From positions 2,863,001 to 2,927,000 of the forward strand of contig NZ_CP019389.1 in assembly GCF_001971785.1 (NCBI RefSeq): a DNA stretch of 64,000 bases, read 5' to 3'. Positions 17,669 to 26,135 of the stretch are shown in pieces. Positions within the stretch are counted from its first letter, which is position 1. Each line of letters begins with the position of its first letter. The notes under the pieces were generated by a model. The model was given only the letters and a program-made list of their open reading frames with translations, had not been told where the DNA came from and ran no database searches. The DNA comes from Seonamhaeicola sp. S2-3 (GTDB lineage Bacteria > Bacteroidota > Bacteroidia > Flavobacteriales > Flavobacteriaceae). The translations under genes were made by a program, and so were the position numbers.

Positions 17669-18565
17669 TTATTTTCTAGGATGATACTTTTCAACCACTT
17701 TAGTTAAGTGACTTTTGTCTACATGTACATAAATTTCGGTAGTAGTAATGCTTTCATGCCCTAGCATAAGTTGAATGGAGCGTAAATCGGCATCATTTTG
17801 TAATAAATGTGTAGCAAAAGAATGCCTAAACGTATGGGGTGATATGCGCTTTTTTAATCCTATTTCTTCGGCTAGTTGTTTTACAATAGTAAAAACCATG
17901 GCTCTGGTAAGTTGTTTACCTCTTCGGTTTAAAAAAAGAGTATCTTCAAACCCTTGTTGGATGTTTAAATGGGGTCTAATTTGGTTTTTATAAATGTTGA
18001 TATACTTTTGGGTAGACTCTACAATGGGCACAAAACGTTGTTTGTCTCCTTTACCAGTAACTTTAATAAACCCTTCATCAAAAAATAAATCAGATATTTT
18101 TAAATTAACAAGTTCGCTTACACGCAAGCCGCAACCATAAAGGGTTTCAAGCATTGCGCGGTTGCGTTCTCCTTCAGGTTTGCTTAAATTTATGGCAGCA
18201 ATTATTTTATCAATTTCTTCTTCAGATAAGGTATCAGGAAGTTTTCTGCCAATTTTGGGCGACTCAATAAGCTCTAAAGGGTTTTCTTTTCTGTAATCTT
18301 CAAACACTAAATAAGAAAAAAAACTTCGTAAGCCCGAAATAATTCTAGATTGTGAACGTGCATTAACGTTTTTAGCCACCTCATAAATAAATTGTTTAAT
18401 GGTTTCAGATGCAATTGAAATAGGAGAGGCGTTAATCTCATTTGTTTCAAGATATCTAATAAGTTTTATTACATCACGAGCATAATTATCTATAGAATTA
18501 TCAGATAATCCACGTTCTATTTTTAGGTATAATTTATAATCTTTAAGTAATTGCTCCCACTTCAT
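17669..18565 (-). CDS. xerD: Tyrosine recombinase XerD
   Basis: A 298-residue tyrosine recombinase that with XerC resolves chromosome dimers at dif during division. The N-terminal SAM-like core-binding domain (LKDYKLYLKIERGLSDNSID) is followed by the catalytic domain. Catalytic residues visible are Arg in YGCGLRVSELVNL, the Lys beta-hairpin in VTGKGDKQRFVP, HTFRHSFATHLL, LGHESITTTEIY and Tyr279. Length is exactly that of chromosomal Xer enzymes, and there is no arm-binding N-domain as in integrases. The neighbour aroQ across a short divergent region is common in Flavobacteriia. It is a core-genome gene and unrelated to the integrase remnant near 40.4 kb. Confidence 0.92.
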   Translation of the reverse strand: MKWEQLLKDYKLYLKIERGLSDNSIDNYARDVIKLIRYLETNEINASPISIASETIKQFIYEVAKNVNARSQSRIISGLRSFFSYLVFEDYRKENPLELIESPKIGRKLPDTLSEEEIDKIIAAINLSKPEGERNRAMLETLYGCGLRVSELVNLKISDLFFDEGFIKVTGKGDKQRFVPIVESTQKYINIYKNQIRPHLNIQQGFEDTLFLNRRGKQLTRAMVFTIVKQLAEEIGLKKRISPHTFRHSFATHLLQNDADLRSIQLMLGHESITTTEIYVHVDKSHLTKVVEKYHPRK

Positions 18566-18720
18566 GTTGGGTAAAAATAATATAATTTATTATAATAGGT
18601 AACTCTTTGAAATGCAGATAAATCGGATAAAATGCATTTTTTTTAGAGGAATTTATTTGCTTTTACCAAAAATATGTTCGTCTTTTGTTGTCAATTAAAC
18701 AAATTTCAAACTTAAAAATT

Positions 18721-19341
18721 ATGAAAAAATTATTAATGAGTGCTGCAATTGCAGTTTTAGCATTTTCACAAGTAAATGCTCAGGATGAAACTCTTTATTT
18801 TGGTTTTTCTGAAGGAGATGTTATTGTTGAGGGAAATGTAAATTTCAATAGTACTAATGACAAAAATTCTGATACAAAAACCAATGCATTTGGTATTAGC
18901 CCAAAAGTAGGTTATTTTTTGAATGATGATTTGGCTATTGGAGGTATGTTAGATTTTAATTCTTACAAAAGAGAAGTAGCAGGTACTGATACAGATAAGA
19001 CTTCTGGATTTGGATTTGGTGTTTTTGGACGTTACTACTTTTTAGACTTAGGAGAGCGTTTTAAAACTTATACAGAGTTAGGTGTTGGGTACAATATAGA
19101 TGATGACAAAATAGCTGATTTAAAAGAGAACACTATTGGTGCCGGATTAACATTAGGTCTTAACTATTTTGTAAAAGAAAACATTGCTCTTACTTTTGGA
19201 TTAGACAATCTTTTAAGTTTTTCTTCTTCTAAGTATGATACTAGTGGAGCAAAAGCTGAAACTGATTTTAATTTAGGAGCAGGTAGTGTAAACAACCCAT
19301 TTGGTGGTACTGCTAATTTTGGAGTTTTATTTAAATTCTAA
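18721..19341 (+). CDS. Outer-membrane beta-barrel protein (porin family)
   Basis: A 206-residue exported protein. Start chosen at 18721 because MKKLLMSAAIAVLAFSQVNAQ is a clear signal peptide cut after NAQ; the 12 residues in frame upstream are not part of it. The mature part has alternating strands with aromatic girdles (GFGVFGRYYFLDLGERFKTY, AGLTLGLNYFVKENIALTFG) and ends in Phe (ANFGVLFKF), as needed for BAM insertion. It fits an OmpA-like eight-stranded barrel without a periplasmic peptidoglycan-binding domain. Function is unknown. It has its own terminator and is separate from aroQ. Confidence 0.82.
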   Translation: MKKLLMSAAIAVLAFSQVNAQDETLYFGFSEGDVIVEGNVNFNSTNDKNSDTKTNAFGISPKVGYFLNDDLAIGGMLDFNSYKREVAGTDTDKTSGFGFGVFGRYYFLDLGERFKTYTELGVGYNIDDDKIADLKENTIGAGLTLGLNYFVKENIALTFGLDNLLSFSSSKYDTSGAKAETDFNLGAGSVNNPFGGTANFGVLFKF

Positions 19342-19360
19342 ATTTAATTTAAAATAAATT

Positions 19361-19397
19361 TAAACCGAAGTAATAATGTATTGCTTCGGTTTTTTTA
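19361..19397 (+). terminator. Terminator after the beta-barrel gene
   Basis: AACCGAAG / CTTCGGTT stem extended by AATA/TATT-type pairing, followed by seven T. It ends 28 bp before the aroQ start, so aroQ needs its own promoter or read-through. Confidence 0.85.
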
Positions 19398-19424
19398 TGC
19401 TCAAATTTTAAATATATTTACTTT

Positions 19425-19841
19425 ATGAAAAAAATCATTATCATTAACGGACCTAATTTAAATTTATTAGGCAAAAGAGAGCCTAATATTTATGGTAGTT
19501 TAACGTTTACTGAATTTTTTGAAGAACTTAAAAGTAAATACCCCAACGTAAACTTAAGTTATTACCAATCTAACATAGAAGGTGAATTGATTGATAAATT
19601 GCACGAAGTTGGTTTTAGTTATGATGGTGTAATTTTAAATGCAGGAGCTTACACGCACACGTCTATTGGTATTGGTGATGCTATAAAAGGCATAGAAACA
19701 CCTGTTGTTGAAGTACACATATCTAATACTTTTGGTAGAGAAGCGTTTAGGCATCAATCTTATATTTCTCCAAATGCCAAAGGTGTCATTCTTGGCTTTG
19801 GCTTGCAGAGTTATGAATTGGCTTTAGAAAGTTTTCTGTAA
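19425..19841 (+). CDS. aroQ: 3-dehydroquinate dehydratase, type II
   Basis: A 138-residue flavodoxin-fold enzyme that dehydrates 3-dehydroquinate to 3-dehydroshikimate, third step of the shikimate pathway. Hallmarks: IINGPNLNLLGKREPNIYG at the N-terminus (catalytic Tyr23 of the mobile loop follows in this segment), YYQSNIEGELID, NAGAYTHTS (substrate Asn), and VEVHISNTFGREAFRHQS with catalytic His. Length is typical for the dodecameric type II family. It is transcribed alone between two terminators, with no other aromatic-biosynthesis genes nearby. Confidence 0.95.
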   Translation: MKKIIIINGPNLNLLGKREPNIYGSLTFTEFFEELKSKYPNVNLSYYQSNIEGELIDKLHEVGFSYDGVILNAGAYTHTSIGIGDAIKGIETPVVEVHISNTFGREAFRHQSYISPNAKGVILGFGLQSYELALESFL

Positions 19842-19870
19842 GTAATTATTAAATTAAAACTATTATAAAC

Positions 19871-19900
19871 AAAAAAAGTTCCGAGAAATCGGAACTTTTT
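19871..19900. terminator. Bidirectional terminator between aroQ and lpdA
   Basis: Perfect 12-bp stem AAAAAGTTCCGA (19873-19884) / TCGGAACTTTTT (19889-19900) with a GAAA tetraloop; A and T tracts on both sides serve the two convergent genes. Confidence 0.9.
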
Positions 19901-19938
19901 ATATTTAAAAAACTAAGTAGTTTAACTTTCTAATTTGC

Positions 19939-21315
19939 TTAAATATGTATGCATTCATCATATGCATCAGCAACAGCTTCCATCACCGCTTCACTCATAG
20001 TTGGGTGTGGGTGAACCGCTTTTAAAATTTCATGTCCTGTTGTTTCTAATTTTCTAGCTACAACAGCTTCAGCAATCATATCGGTTACAGCAGCTCCAAC
20101 CATGTGGCATCCTAACCATTCGCCATATTTAGCATCAAAAATAACTTTAACAAAGCCTTCTTTATTTCCACCAGCACTAGCTTTACCAGAAGCAGAGAAT
20201 GGAAATTTTCCAACTTTAATATCTAAGCCTTTTTCTTTAGCCGCTTTTTCTGTTAAACCAACACTGGCAATTTCAGGCGTACAATAGGTACATCCAGGAA
20301 TATTACCATAGTCTAGCGGTTCTACATGCATATTTGCTATTTTTTCAACACAAATAATACCTTCTGCAGAAGCTACGTGGGCTAATGCTTGACCAGGAGT
20401 AACATCTCCTATTGCGTAGTAACCGGGTATATTGGTTTGGTAAAAATCGTTAACCAAAATCTTGTCTCTATCTACAACAATTCCAACATCTTCTAAACCT
20501 ATATTTTCAATGTTAGTTTTAATACCAACAGCACTTAAAATAATATCGGCTTCTAGAATTTCTTCTCCTTTTTTAGTTTTTACAGTTGCTTTTACACCTT
20601 TTCCAGAAGTATCAACACTTGTTACTTCGGCAGAGGTCATAATTTTAACACCGTTCTTTTTAAATGAACGCTCTACTTGTTTTGACACATCTTCATCTTC
20701 AACAGGAACAATATTTGGTAAATATTCTACAATAGTAACTTCAGTACCCATAGAATTGTAGAAATAAGCAAACTCAACACCAATAGCACCAGAACCAACA
20801 ACTATCATTTTTTTTGGTTGTTTTGGTAAGCTCATAGCCTCACGGTAGCCAATTACTTTTTTACCGTCTTGTGGTAAACTTGGTAATTCTCTAGAGCGCG
20901 CACCAGTTGCTATTATAATATGGTCTGCAGTATATTCTGTTCCGTCTACATCAATCTTTTTTCCTGGTTTAATTTTACCGTAACCATTAATAACGTCTAT
21001 TTTGTTTTTTTTCATTAAAAACTGAACACCTTTGCTCATACCATCTGCAACCCCACGACTGCGCTTAACAACAGCGTCAAAATTGTGCGAAGCTTCTTTG
21101 ACATTTAAACCGTAATCTTCAGCATGTTTTAGGTATTCAAAAACCTGTGCAGATTTTAATAAAGCTTTAGTAGGGATGCACCCCCAATTTAAGCACACAC
21201 CGCCTAAGCTTTCTTTTTCTACTATAGCTGTTTTAAAACCTAATTGAGAGGCTCTAATGGCTGTTACATATCCGCCTGGGCCACTTCCAAGAACTATTAT
21301 ATCGTATTTACTCAT
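19939..21315 (-). CDS. lpdA: Dihydrolipoyl dehydrogenase
   Basis: A 458-residue FAD flavoprotein disulfide reductase, the E3 component that reoxidises lipoyl groups of 2-oxoacid dehydrogenases or the glycine cleavage system. It has the FAD-binding motif VLGSGPGGYVTAIRA, the redox disulfide Cys41/Cys46 in GGVCLNWGCIPTKA, the NAD-binding motif VVGSGAIGVEFAYF, the second FAD motif YYAIGDV, and the interface His-Glu dyad HPHPTMSEA near the C-terminus. It is not linked to E1 or E2 genes. Mercuric and glutathione reductases share the fold, but the CLNWGC spacing and the HPHPTxSE end identify E3. Confidence 0.93.
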   Translation of the reverse strand: MSKYDIIVLGSGPGGYVTAIRASQLGFKTAIVEKESLGGVCLNWGCIPTKALLKSAQVFEYLKHAEDYGLNVKEASHNFDAVVKRSRGVADGMSKGVQFLMKKNKIDVINGYGKIKPGKKIDVDGTEYTADHIIIATGARSRELPSLPQDGKKVIGYREAMSLPKQPKKMIVVGSGAIGVEFAYFYNSMGTEVTIVEYLPNIVPVEDEDVSKQVERSFKKNGVKIMTSAEVTSVDTSGKGVKATVKTKKGEEILEADIILSAVGIKTNIENIGLEDVGIVVDRDKILVNDFYQTNIPGYYAIGDVTPGQALAHVASAEGIICVEKIANMHVEPLDYGNIPGCTYCTPEIASVGLTEKAAKEKGLDIKVGKFPFSASGKASAGGNKEGFVKVIFDAKYGEWLGCHMVGAAVTDMIAEAVVARKLETTGHEILKAVHPHPTMSEAVMEAVADAYDECIHI

Positions 21316-21394
21316 GTGTTAAAATTTAGGCTACGAATTTACAAAATGCTTTTTGAATAAAGAATTTAGAGTACCATAAATTTATATCTTTTAC

Positions 21395-21402
21395 TACATT
21401 TG
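21395..21402 (+). promoter_or_regulatory. Promoter -7 element TACATTTG of the NDH-2 gene
   Basis: An exact TAnnTTTG box whose last base is only 6 bp before the ATG at 21409. The start of transcription would fall at or next to the start codon, so the mRNA may be leaderless. A TTG about 20 bp upstream is not seen. Confidence 0.55.
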
Positions 21403-21408
21403 CAGTAT

Positions 21409-22692
21409 ATGAATATTCCAAGGACAAGTTACCCCAGAGTTATTATTATTGGCGGCGGTTTTGCAGGTGTAGCTTTAGCTAAAAAATTATCTAAGCAAGA
21501 AGTTCAGGTTGTTTTATTAGATAAGCATAATTATCATACCTTTCAACCTTTACTATATCAAGTTTCTACAGGTGGTTTAGAACCAGATTCTATTGCTTAC
21601 CCAATTAGAAAAATATTAAAAGATTTTCCTAATTTTTATTTTAGGTTAGCCAATGTTGAAGAAATAAATGCTGAAAAGAATAAAGTAAAGACTAGCATAG
21701 GCAATTTAAAATTTGATTATTTGGTTATTGCTTCGGGGTCTACCACAAATTATTTTGGAAATACACAAATAGAAAAGCATAGTATGGCTATGAAAACCAT
21801 ACCGCAATCGCTTAATCTCCGTAGTTTAATTCTTGAAAATTTTGAAGATGCATTATTGACTTCAGACTTAAATGAACGCAACGCCCTAATGAATTTTGTT
21901 ATAGTTGGTGGCGGACCGACAGGTGTAGAACTAGCAGGGGCTTTAGCCGAAATTAAAAAGGGTATTTTACCAAAGGATTACCCAGATTTAGATACGCGTT
22001 TGGCACAAATACATATTGTACAATCTGGTGATTGTATTTTAAAAGGAATGAGTGATAAGGCGTCTCAAAAAGCCGAAGATTTTCTTGAAAAGTTAGGAGT
22101 AAATATCTGGAAAAATGTACGTGTTACCAATTATGATGGTAAAACGGCAACAACAAACACAGATTTAACTTTTGAGACAGCTACACTAATTTGGGCGGCA
22201 GGAGTAAAAGGAGCAACTATTAACGGTTTAGATGGTGAAAACTTTGTAACTAAAGGAAATAGGATTCTTGTAAATGAATTTAACCAAGTAAAAGGGTTTA
22301 ACCATATTTTTGCTATTGGTGATGTGGCTTGTATGGAAACAGAAACTTTCCCGTATGGTTTACCTATGATGGCACAACCTGCTATTCAACAAGGTGAACA
22401 ATTAGGTGATAATTTATTGAAATTAATAGAAGATAAGCCTATGAAACCTTTTGAATATAAAGATAAAGGTGCTATGGCTACTATTGGAAGAAATAAAGCC
22501 GTAGTTGATTTAAAAAATTGGAAATTTCAAGGGGTTTTTGCTTGGTATGTTTGGATGTTTGTACATCTATTTTTTCTTATTGGTTTTAGAAACCGTATGG
22601 TGGTTTTTATAAATTGGGTATATAATTATATTAGGTTTGATAGAGAAGCACGATTAATTATTCGTCCTTTTAAACGAAAAAATAATGTGTAA
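21409..22692 (+). CDS. ndh: NAD(P)/FAD-dependent oxidoreductase, type II NADH:quinone dehydrogenase
   Basis: A 427-residue monotopic flavoprotein. ATG at 21409 (MNIPRTSYPRVIIIGGGFAG) is preferred over the TTG three codons upstream because the latter lies within the promoter box. Two Rossmann motifs are present: IIIGGGFAGVALAKKL for FAD and VIVGGGPTGVELAGAL for NADH. The quinone-site segment HNYHTFQPLLYQVSTGGL, the FAIGDVA motif, and C-terminal hydrophobic helices (WMFVHLFFLIGFRNRMVVF) that anchor it to the membrane are typical of NDH-2. It oxidises NADH with quinone without pumping protons. It is divergent from lpdA and converges with the DUF1572 gene, with only one base between stops. Confidence 0.88.
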   Translation: MNIPRTSYPRVIIIGGGFAGVALAKKLSKQEVQVVLLDKHNYHTFQPLLYQVSTGGLEPDSIAYPIRKILKDFPNFYFRLANVEEINAEKNKVKTSIGNLKFDYLVIASGSTTNYFGNTQIEKHSMAMKTIPQSLNLRSLILENFEDALLTSDLNERNALMNFVIVGGGPTGVELAGALAEIKKGILPKDYPDLDTRLAQIHIVQSGDCILKGMSDKASQKAEDFLEKLGVNIWKNVRVTNYDGKTATTNTDLTFETATLIWAAGVKGATINGLDGENFVTKGNRILVNEFNQVKGFNHIFAIGDVACMETETFPYGLPMMAQPAIQQGEQLGDNLLKLIEDKPMKPFEYKDKGAMATIGRNKAVVDLKNWKFQGVFAWYVWMFVHLFFLIGFRNRMVVFINWVYNYIRFDREARLIIRPFKRKNNV

Positions 22693-22693
22693 T

Positions 22694-23245
22694 TTATAAA
22701 TCGTCTGTAAAGTGGCGTTTACTTTTTTCTTTACTAAATTTTTCTTTATTGTATTTGGTAGAATTTCCTTTAGGTATAGATAAAGATTGCCAATCATTAC
22801 CTTTTAAAAGTTTTCCTAAAAACACAATTTGCCCTATATGATAAGAGTAATGAGCCAACTGCCTGTTAATGGCTTCAATTACGGTATGTCCGCCATTTCT
22901 AATATAAACAATATGTTCTAAATTATTTTCATTGAGCGGTTTTATAGCTTTAAAAAGGCATAACCAACCACTTTCCCAAGCTGCTATAAGTTCTTCTTTT
23001 GTGTTAAAAGAACTTACAAATTCATCATCACGGTTTCTCCAAGGTTTTTCCCCATCTTCAGTTAAAAAATTGGTCCATCTACTTAGCATGTTACCAACTA
23101 AGTGTTTTACAATTATGGCTATGCTATTGGCATCTTCATTACTTTGCCAAAGCATTTCATCAAACTCTAGTTGGTTAAAAGTTTTATCTCCTAAACTTTT
23201 GTAGTATTCAAATTGTTTTATAATACTGGGTAAATAACTTTCCAT
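22694..23245 (-). CDS. DUF1572 / DinB-like protein
   Basis: A 183-residue soluble helical protein of the DinB-like four-helix superfamily. Helix 1 (YLPSIIKQFEYYKSLGDKTF), a His in IVKHLVGNMLSRW, and the pair in RQLAHYSYHIGQIV match the three-His divalent-metal site of this superfamily. Members include bacillithiol transferases and damage-induced proteins, but DUF1572 proteins have no proven activity. The basic C-terminal tail (KEKFSKEKSKRHFTDDL) is usual for the Bacteroidota subfamily. It is 14 bp downstream of msrB on the same strand, so the two probably share an mRNA, which may hint at a stress role. Confidence 0.78.
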   Translation of the reverse strand: MESYLPSIIKQFEYYKSLGDKTFNQLEFDEMLWQSNEDANSIAIIVKHLVGNMLSRWTNFLTEDGEKPWRNRDDEFVSSFNTKEELIAAWESGWLCLFKAIKPLNENNLEHIVYIRNGGHTVIEAINRQLAHYSYHIGQIVFLGKLLKGNDWQSLSIPKGNSTKYNKEKFSKEKSKRHFTDDL

Positions 23246-23259
23246 AGAGTAAATATAAA

Positions 23260-23739
23260 TTATTTATTTGGGATAAATTTTAAAGCTACTCCATTAATAC
23301 AATGTCTTTTGCCGGTGGTTTCTTTGGGGCCATCGTTAAAAACATGTCCTAAATGCCCGCCACATGTTGCGCAGTGTTCTTCGGTTCTAGCATAGCCCAA
23401 ATTATAATCTGTAGAGAAGGCAACATTACCCTTTATTTCTCTATCAAAACTTGGCCACCCACTACCAGAATCATACTTATGTTCACTTTTAAATAAAGGT
23501 GTTTCGCATGCTTTACAAAGATAAATACCATCTTTATAGTTTTTGTTTAACGGACTAGAAAAACGTTGTTCAGTTCCAGATTTTCTAAGTACATAATATT
23601 CTAAATCTGTTAATTGCGCTTTCCATTGCGCTTCCGTTTTTGATACCTCAAAAGATTGTTTGGTATCATTGTTTTTTTGAGCAGCAGTGTTGCAACTAAA
23701 AGCAAACAAACACAAAAGTGGCACTATTAATTTTTTCAT
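23260..23739 (-). CDS. msrB: Peptide-methionine (R)-S-oxide reductase, lipoprotein form
   Basis: A 159-residue enzyme that reduces methionine-R-sulfoxide in oxidised proteins. The N-terminus MKKLIVPLLCLFAFSCNTAAQ has a lipoprotein signal with Cys16, so it acts in the cell envelope. The MsrB fold shows zinc ligands CKACETPLF and CATCGGHLGHVF, the GSGWPSFD motif, and the catalytic Cys147 in RHCINGVALKF. It follows the standard Cys form rather than selenocysteine. It begins a two-gene unit with the DUF1572 gene. Confidence 0.92.
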   Translation of the reverse strand: MKKLIVPLLCLFAFSCNTAAQKNNDTKQSFEVSKTEAQWKAQLTDLEYYVLRKSGTEQRFSSPLNKNYKDGIYLCKACETPLFKSEHKYDSGSGWPSFDREIKGNVAFSTDYNLGYARTEEHCATCGGHLGHVFNDGPKETTGKRHCINGVALKFIPNK

Positions 23740-23891
23740 AATATATATTTTTTATTAATAAGTAGGTCGGTATTACTTATAAAACTTACCTAAGAATTTT
23801 AAAATTAAAGTGACTAATAAAAAAACTGAGTGTCATAAACACATGAAGGTACAATTTTTGTATTTTTATAAATAAAAAATAAATACTTAAG

Positions 23892-24725
23892 ATGAAACTG
23901 AAAAACGCATTTATATTAATAGCTTTTGTGGTATTTTGTTTAGCATGTGCAACAAATCCTTTTACAGGAAAAAAAACAATGGCATTTGTTTCCAATAATC
24001 AGTTGTTTCCAACAGCTTTTGCTCAATATAACGAGGTACTAACTGAAAATAAAGTGATAAAAGGTACAGCAGATGCAGAAATGATTAAAAGAGTAGGACA
24101 GCGTATTGCAGTTGCTGCAGAACGCTATCTTAATGCTAATGGTTTTGAAGGCTATTTGAAAGATTACAAATGGGAATATTCTCTTATAGAATCTGAACAA
24201 ATAAATGCATGGTGTATGCCAGGAGGAAAAATTGCTTTTTATACAGGTATATTACCAATTGCAGATAATGAAACTGGTATTGCAGCTATAATGGGGCATG
24301 AAGTAGCTCATGCTTTGGCAAACCACGGACAACAACGTATGAGTGCTGCTTATTTACAACAAGGATTAGCTGTAGCTGGTAATGTGGCATTATCTAAGGA
24401 CCAGCAAGCATTGGGTATTTTTAACCAATCTTTTGGTGTGGTTTCTAATGTTGCAGGAATGTTACCTTTTAGTAGAAGTCATGAAACCGAAGCAGATAAA
24501 ATAGGTGTTTATTTAATGGCTATTGCTGGTTATAACCCAGATGAGGCTGCAAACTTATGGGAGCGTATGAAAGCCAATAGCGGCGGTCAATCTACTCCTG
24601 AGTTTTTAAGTACTCACCCATCAAACGATTCTCGTATAGAAAACCTTAAAGCATTAGCGCCTAAAGCAAAAGAAGAAGCTAAAAAATATGGGGTTACAAG
24701 TTTTAGACCACTAGGAGATTTCTAG
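23892..24725 (+). CDS. M48 family zinc metalloprotease, lipoprotein
   Basis: A 277-residue protease with a lipoprotein signal (hydrophobic 6-18, Cys19 in LACATNPFTGKK). The zinc-binding HEVAH motif is at residues 136-140 (IMGHEVAHALANHG), and the third ligand lies in SHETEADKIG about 60 residues on. The CATNPFTGKK segment after the lipid Cys and the length are those of LoiP/YcaL-type M48C peptidases, which degrade misfolded outer-membrane proteins from the periplasmic side. It stands alone between msrB (divergent) and an MFS gene 56 bp downstream, with a hairpin in the gap. Confidence 0.88.
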   Translation: MKLKNAFILIAFVVFCLACATNPFTGKKTMAFVSNNQLFPTAFAQYNEVLTENKVIKGTADAEMIKRVGQRIAVAAERYLNANGFEGYLKDYKWEYSLIESEQINAWCMPGGKIAFYTGILPIADNETGIAAIMGHEVAHALANHGQQRMSAAYLQQGLAVAGNVALSKDQQALGIFNQSFGVVSNVAGMLPFSRSHETEADKIGVYLMAIAGYNPDEAANLWERMKANSGGQSTPEFLSTHPSNDSRIENLKALAPKAKEEAKKYGVTSFRPLGDF

Positions 24726-24752
24726 TGATAAAAATATTTTGTTTACTTTAGA

Positions 24753-24778
24753 AGCTGCTCATAAAAGAGCAGTTTTTA
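24753..24778 (+). terminator. Hairpin with T-run directly before the MFS start codon
   Basis: CTGCTC / GAGCAG stem with an ATAAAA loop followed by TTTTTATTT; the ATG of the next gene is 3-4 bp after the T-run. It can terminate the M48 mRNA or act as an attenuator in the MFS leader. Confidence 0.6.
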
Positions 24779-24781
24779 TTT

Positions 24782-26071
24782 ATGGCAGTATTAGAAAAGG
24801 GTAGTAAAAAATTACTTCACGCTTGGGCGTTTTATGATTGGGCAAACTCAGTTTACACACTTACAATTGCTTCATCACTATTTCCAATATTTTATTCTAG
24901 TTTGTTTGAAACCAAAGACCAATTGGTATCTGCTTTTGGTTTTGAAATGAAACAAACTGTTTTAATATCTATAGTTACAGCATTTACGTTTTTAGTAGTA
25001 GCCTTTCTTTCTCCTATATTATCTGGCATTGCAGATTATGTTGGTAATAAAAAGAATTTTATGAAATTTTTCTGTTACATGGGAGGGTTAGGATGCATTG
25101 GCTTATATTTTTTCAACCTAAATTGTATACATACAAGTGTGCTTTTTTATTTCATGGGATTATTAGGTTATTGGGGAAGCTTAGTTTTTTATAACTCGTA
25201 TTTACCAGATATAGCTTTTCCTGAGCAGCAAGACAGTATCAGTGCCAAAGGTTTTTCTTGGGGTTATGTAGGTAGCGTTATTTTACTTATAGTGAATTTA
25301 GCTATGGTTATGAGCCAAACAGATGGTGCTGGAAAAATGCAAATGATGAAATACTCATTCGTAACTGTGGGTGTTTGGTGGATTTTATTTAGTCAATACA
25401 CTTTTTATTTTTTACCTAAAGGAAGCTCAAAAGGGCATAAGGTAACTAAAGATGTGGTTTTTAACGGTTTTAAAGAGCTACAATTAGTTTGGCAACAATT
25501 AAAAACAAATAAAAGATTAAAACGTTACTTAAATGCTTTTTTTGTGTTTAGTATGGCTGTACAAACCATAATGCTAATGGCTGTTTATTTTGGAGAAAAA
25601 GAAATAGCTTGGACTAATAACGATGAAAAAACACAGGGTTTAATAGTTAGTATTTTGGTTATACAATTGGTGGCTGTAGGCGGTGCTATTATTACATCTA
25701 GAATGTCTGAAAAGTACGGAAACATAAAAACACTTATTGTTATAAATGTAATTTGGATGGCGCTTTGTTTTTATGCCTTTTTTATGAAAACACCTATGCA
25801 ATTTTACATAGCCGCAGTAATAGTTGGTTTTGTAATGGGAGGTGTGCAGTCTTTAGCAAGATCTACGTATTCAAAGTTTTTACCAGAAACAGATGATACT
25901 ACGTCGTATTTTAGCTTTTATGATGTTGCCGAAAAAATAGGTATTGTAATTGGTATGACAATTTTTGCTATTGTAGATCAAATAGAAAGTATGCGTTCAG
26001 CTATATTATTCTTATTTGTGTTTTTTTTAGTGGGTATTGTGTTATTATTTAAAGTACCCGAAGAAGCTTGA
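24782..26071 (+). CDS. MFS transporter, UMF1/Atg22-like family
   Basis: A 429-residue inner-membrane carrier with twelve hydrophobic segments. The opening KLLHAWAFYDWANSVYTLTI is the mark of the UMF1 family (vacuole effluxer Atg22-like), as are LSPILSGIADYVGNKKNFM in the loop after TM2 and VQSLARSTYSKFLPE near TM9-10. Substrates of bacterial members are not established; amino acid export is suggested by the yeast relative. Residues 212-228 form a long basic cytoplasmic loop (SKGHKVTKDVVFNGFKE). A hairpin lies just ahead of the start codon and a strong terminator after the stop. Confidence 0.82.
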   Translation: MAVLEKGSKKLLHAWAFYDWANSVYTLTIASSLFPIFYSSLFETKDQLVSAFGFEMKQTVLISIVTAFTFLVVAFLSPILSGIADYVGNKKNFMKFFCYMGGLGCIGLYFFNLNCIHTSVLFYFMGLLGYWGSLVFYNSYLPDIAFPEQQDSISAKGFSWGYVGSVILLIVNLAMVMSQTDGAGKMQMMKYSFVTVGVWWILFSQYTFYFLPKGSSKGHKVTKDVVFNGFKELQLVWQQLKTNKRLKRYLNAFFVFSMAVQTIMLMAVYFGEKEIAWTNNDEKTQGLIVSILVIQLVAVGGAIITSRMSEKYGNIKTLIVINVIWMALCFYAFFMKTPMQFYIAAVIVGFVMGGVQSLARSTYSKFLPETDDTTSYFSFYDVAEKIGIVIGMTIFAIVDQIESMRSAILFLFVFFLVGIVLLFKVPEEA

Positions 26072-26080
26072 TGGTAATAA

Positions 26081-26116
26081 AAAAAGCATTTATGTAGAAA
26101 AATATAAATGCTTTTT
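26081..26116. terminator. Bidirectional terminator between MFS gene and metE
   Basis: AAAAAGCATTTAT (26081-26093) pairs perfectly with ATAAATGCTTTTT (26104-26116); A and T tracts allow termination in both directions for the convergent genes. Confidence 0.88.
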
Positions 26117-26135
26117 GTTAAGGTTACAAAGGTGT

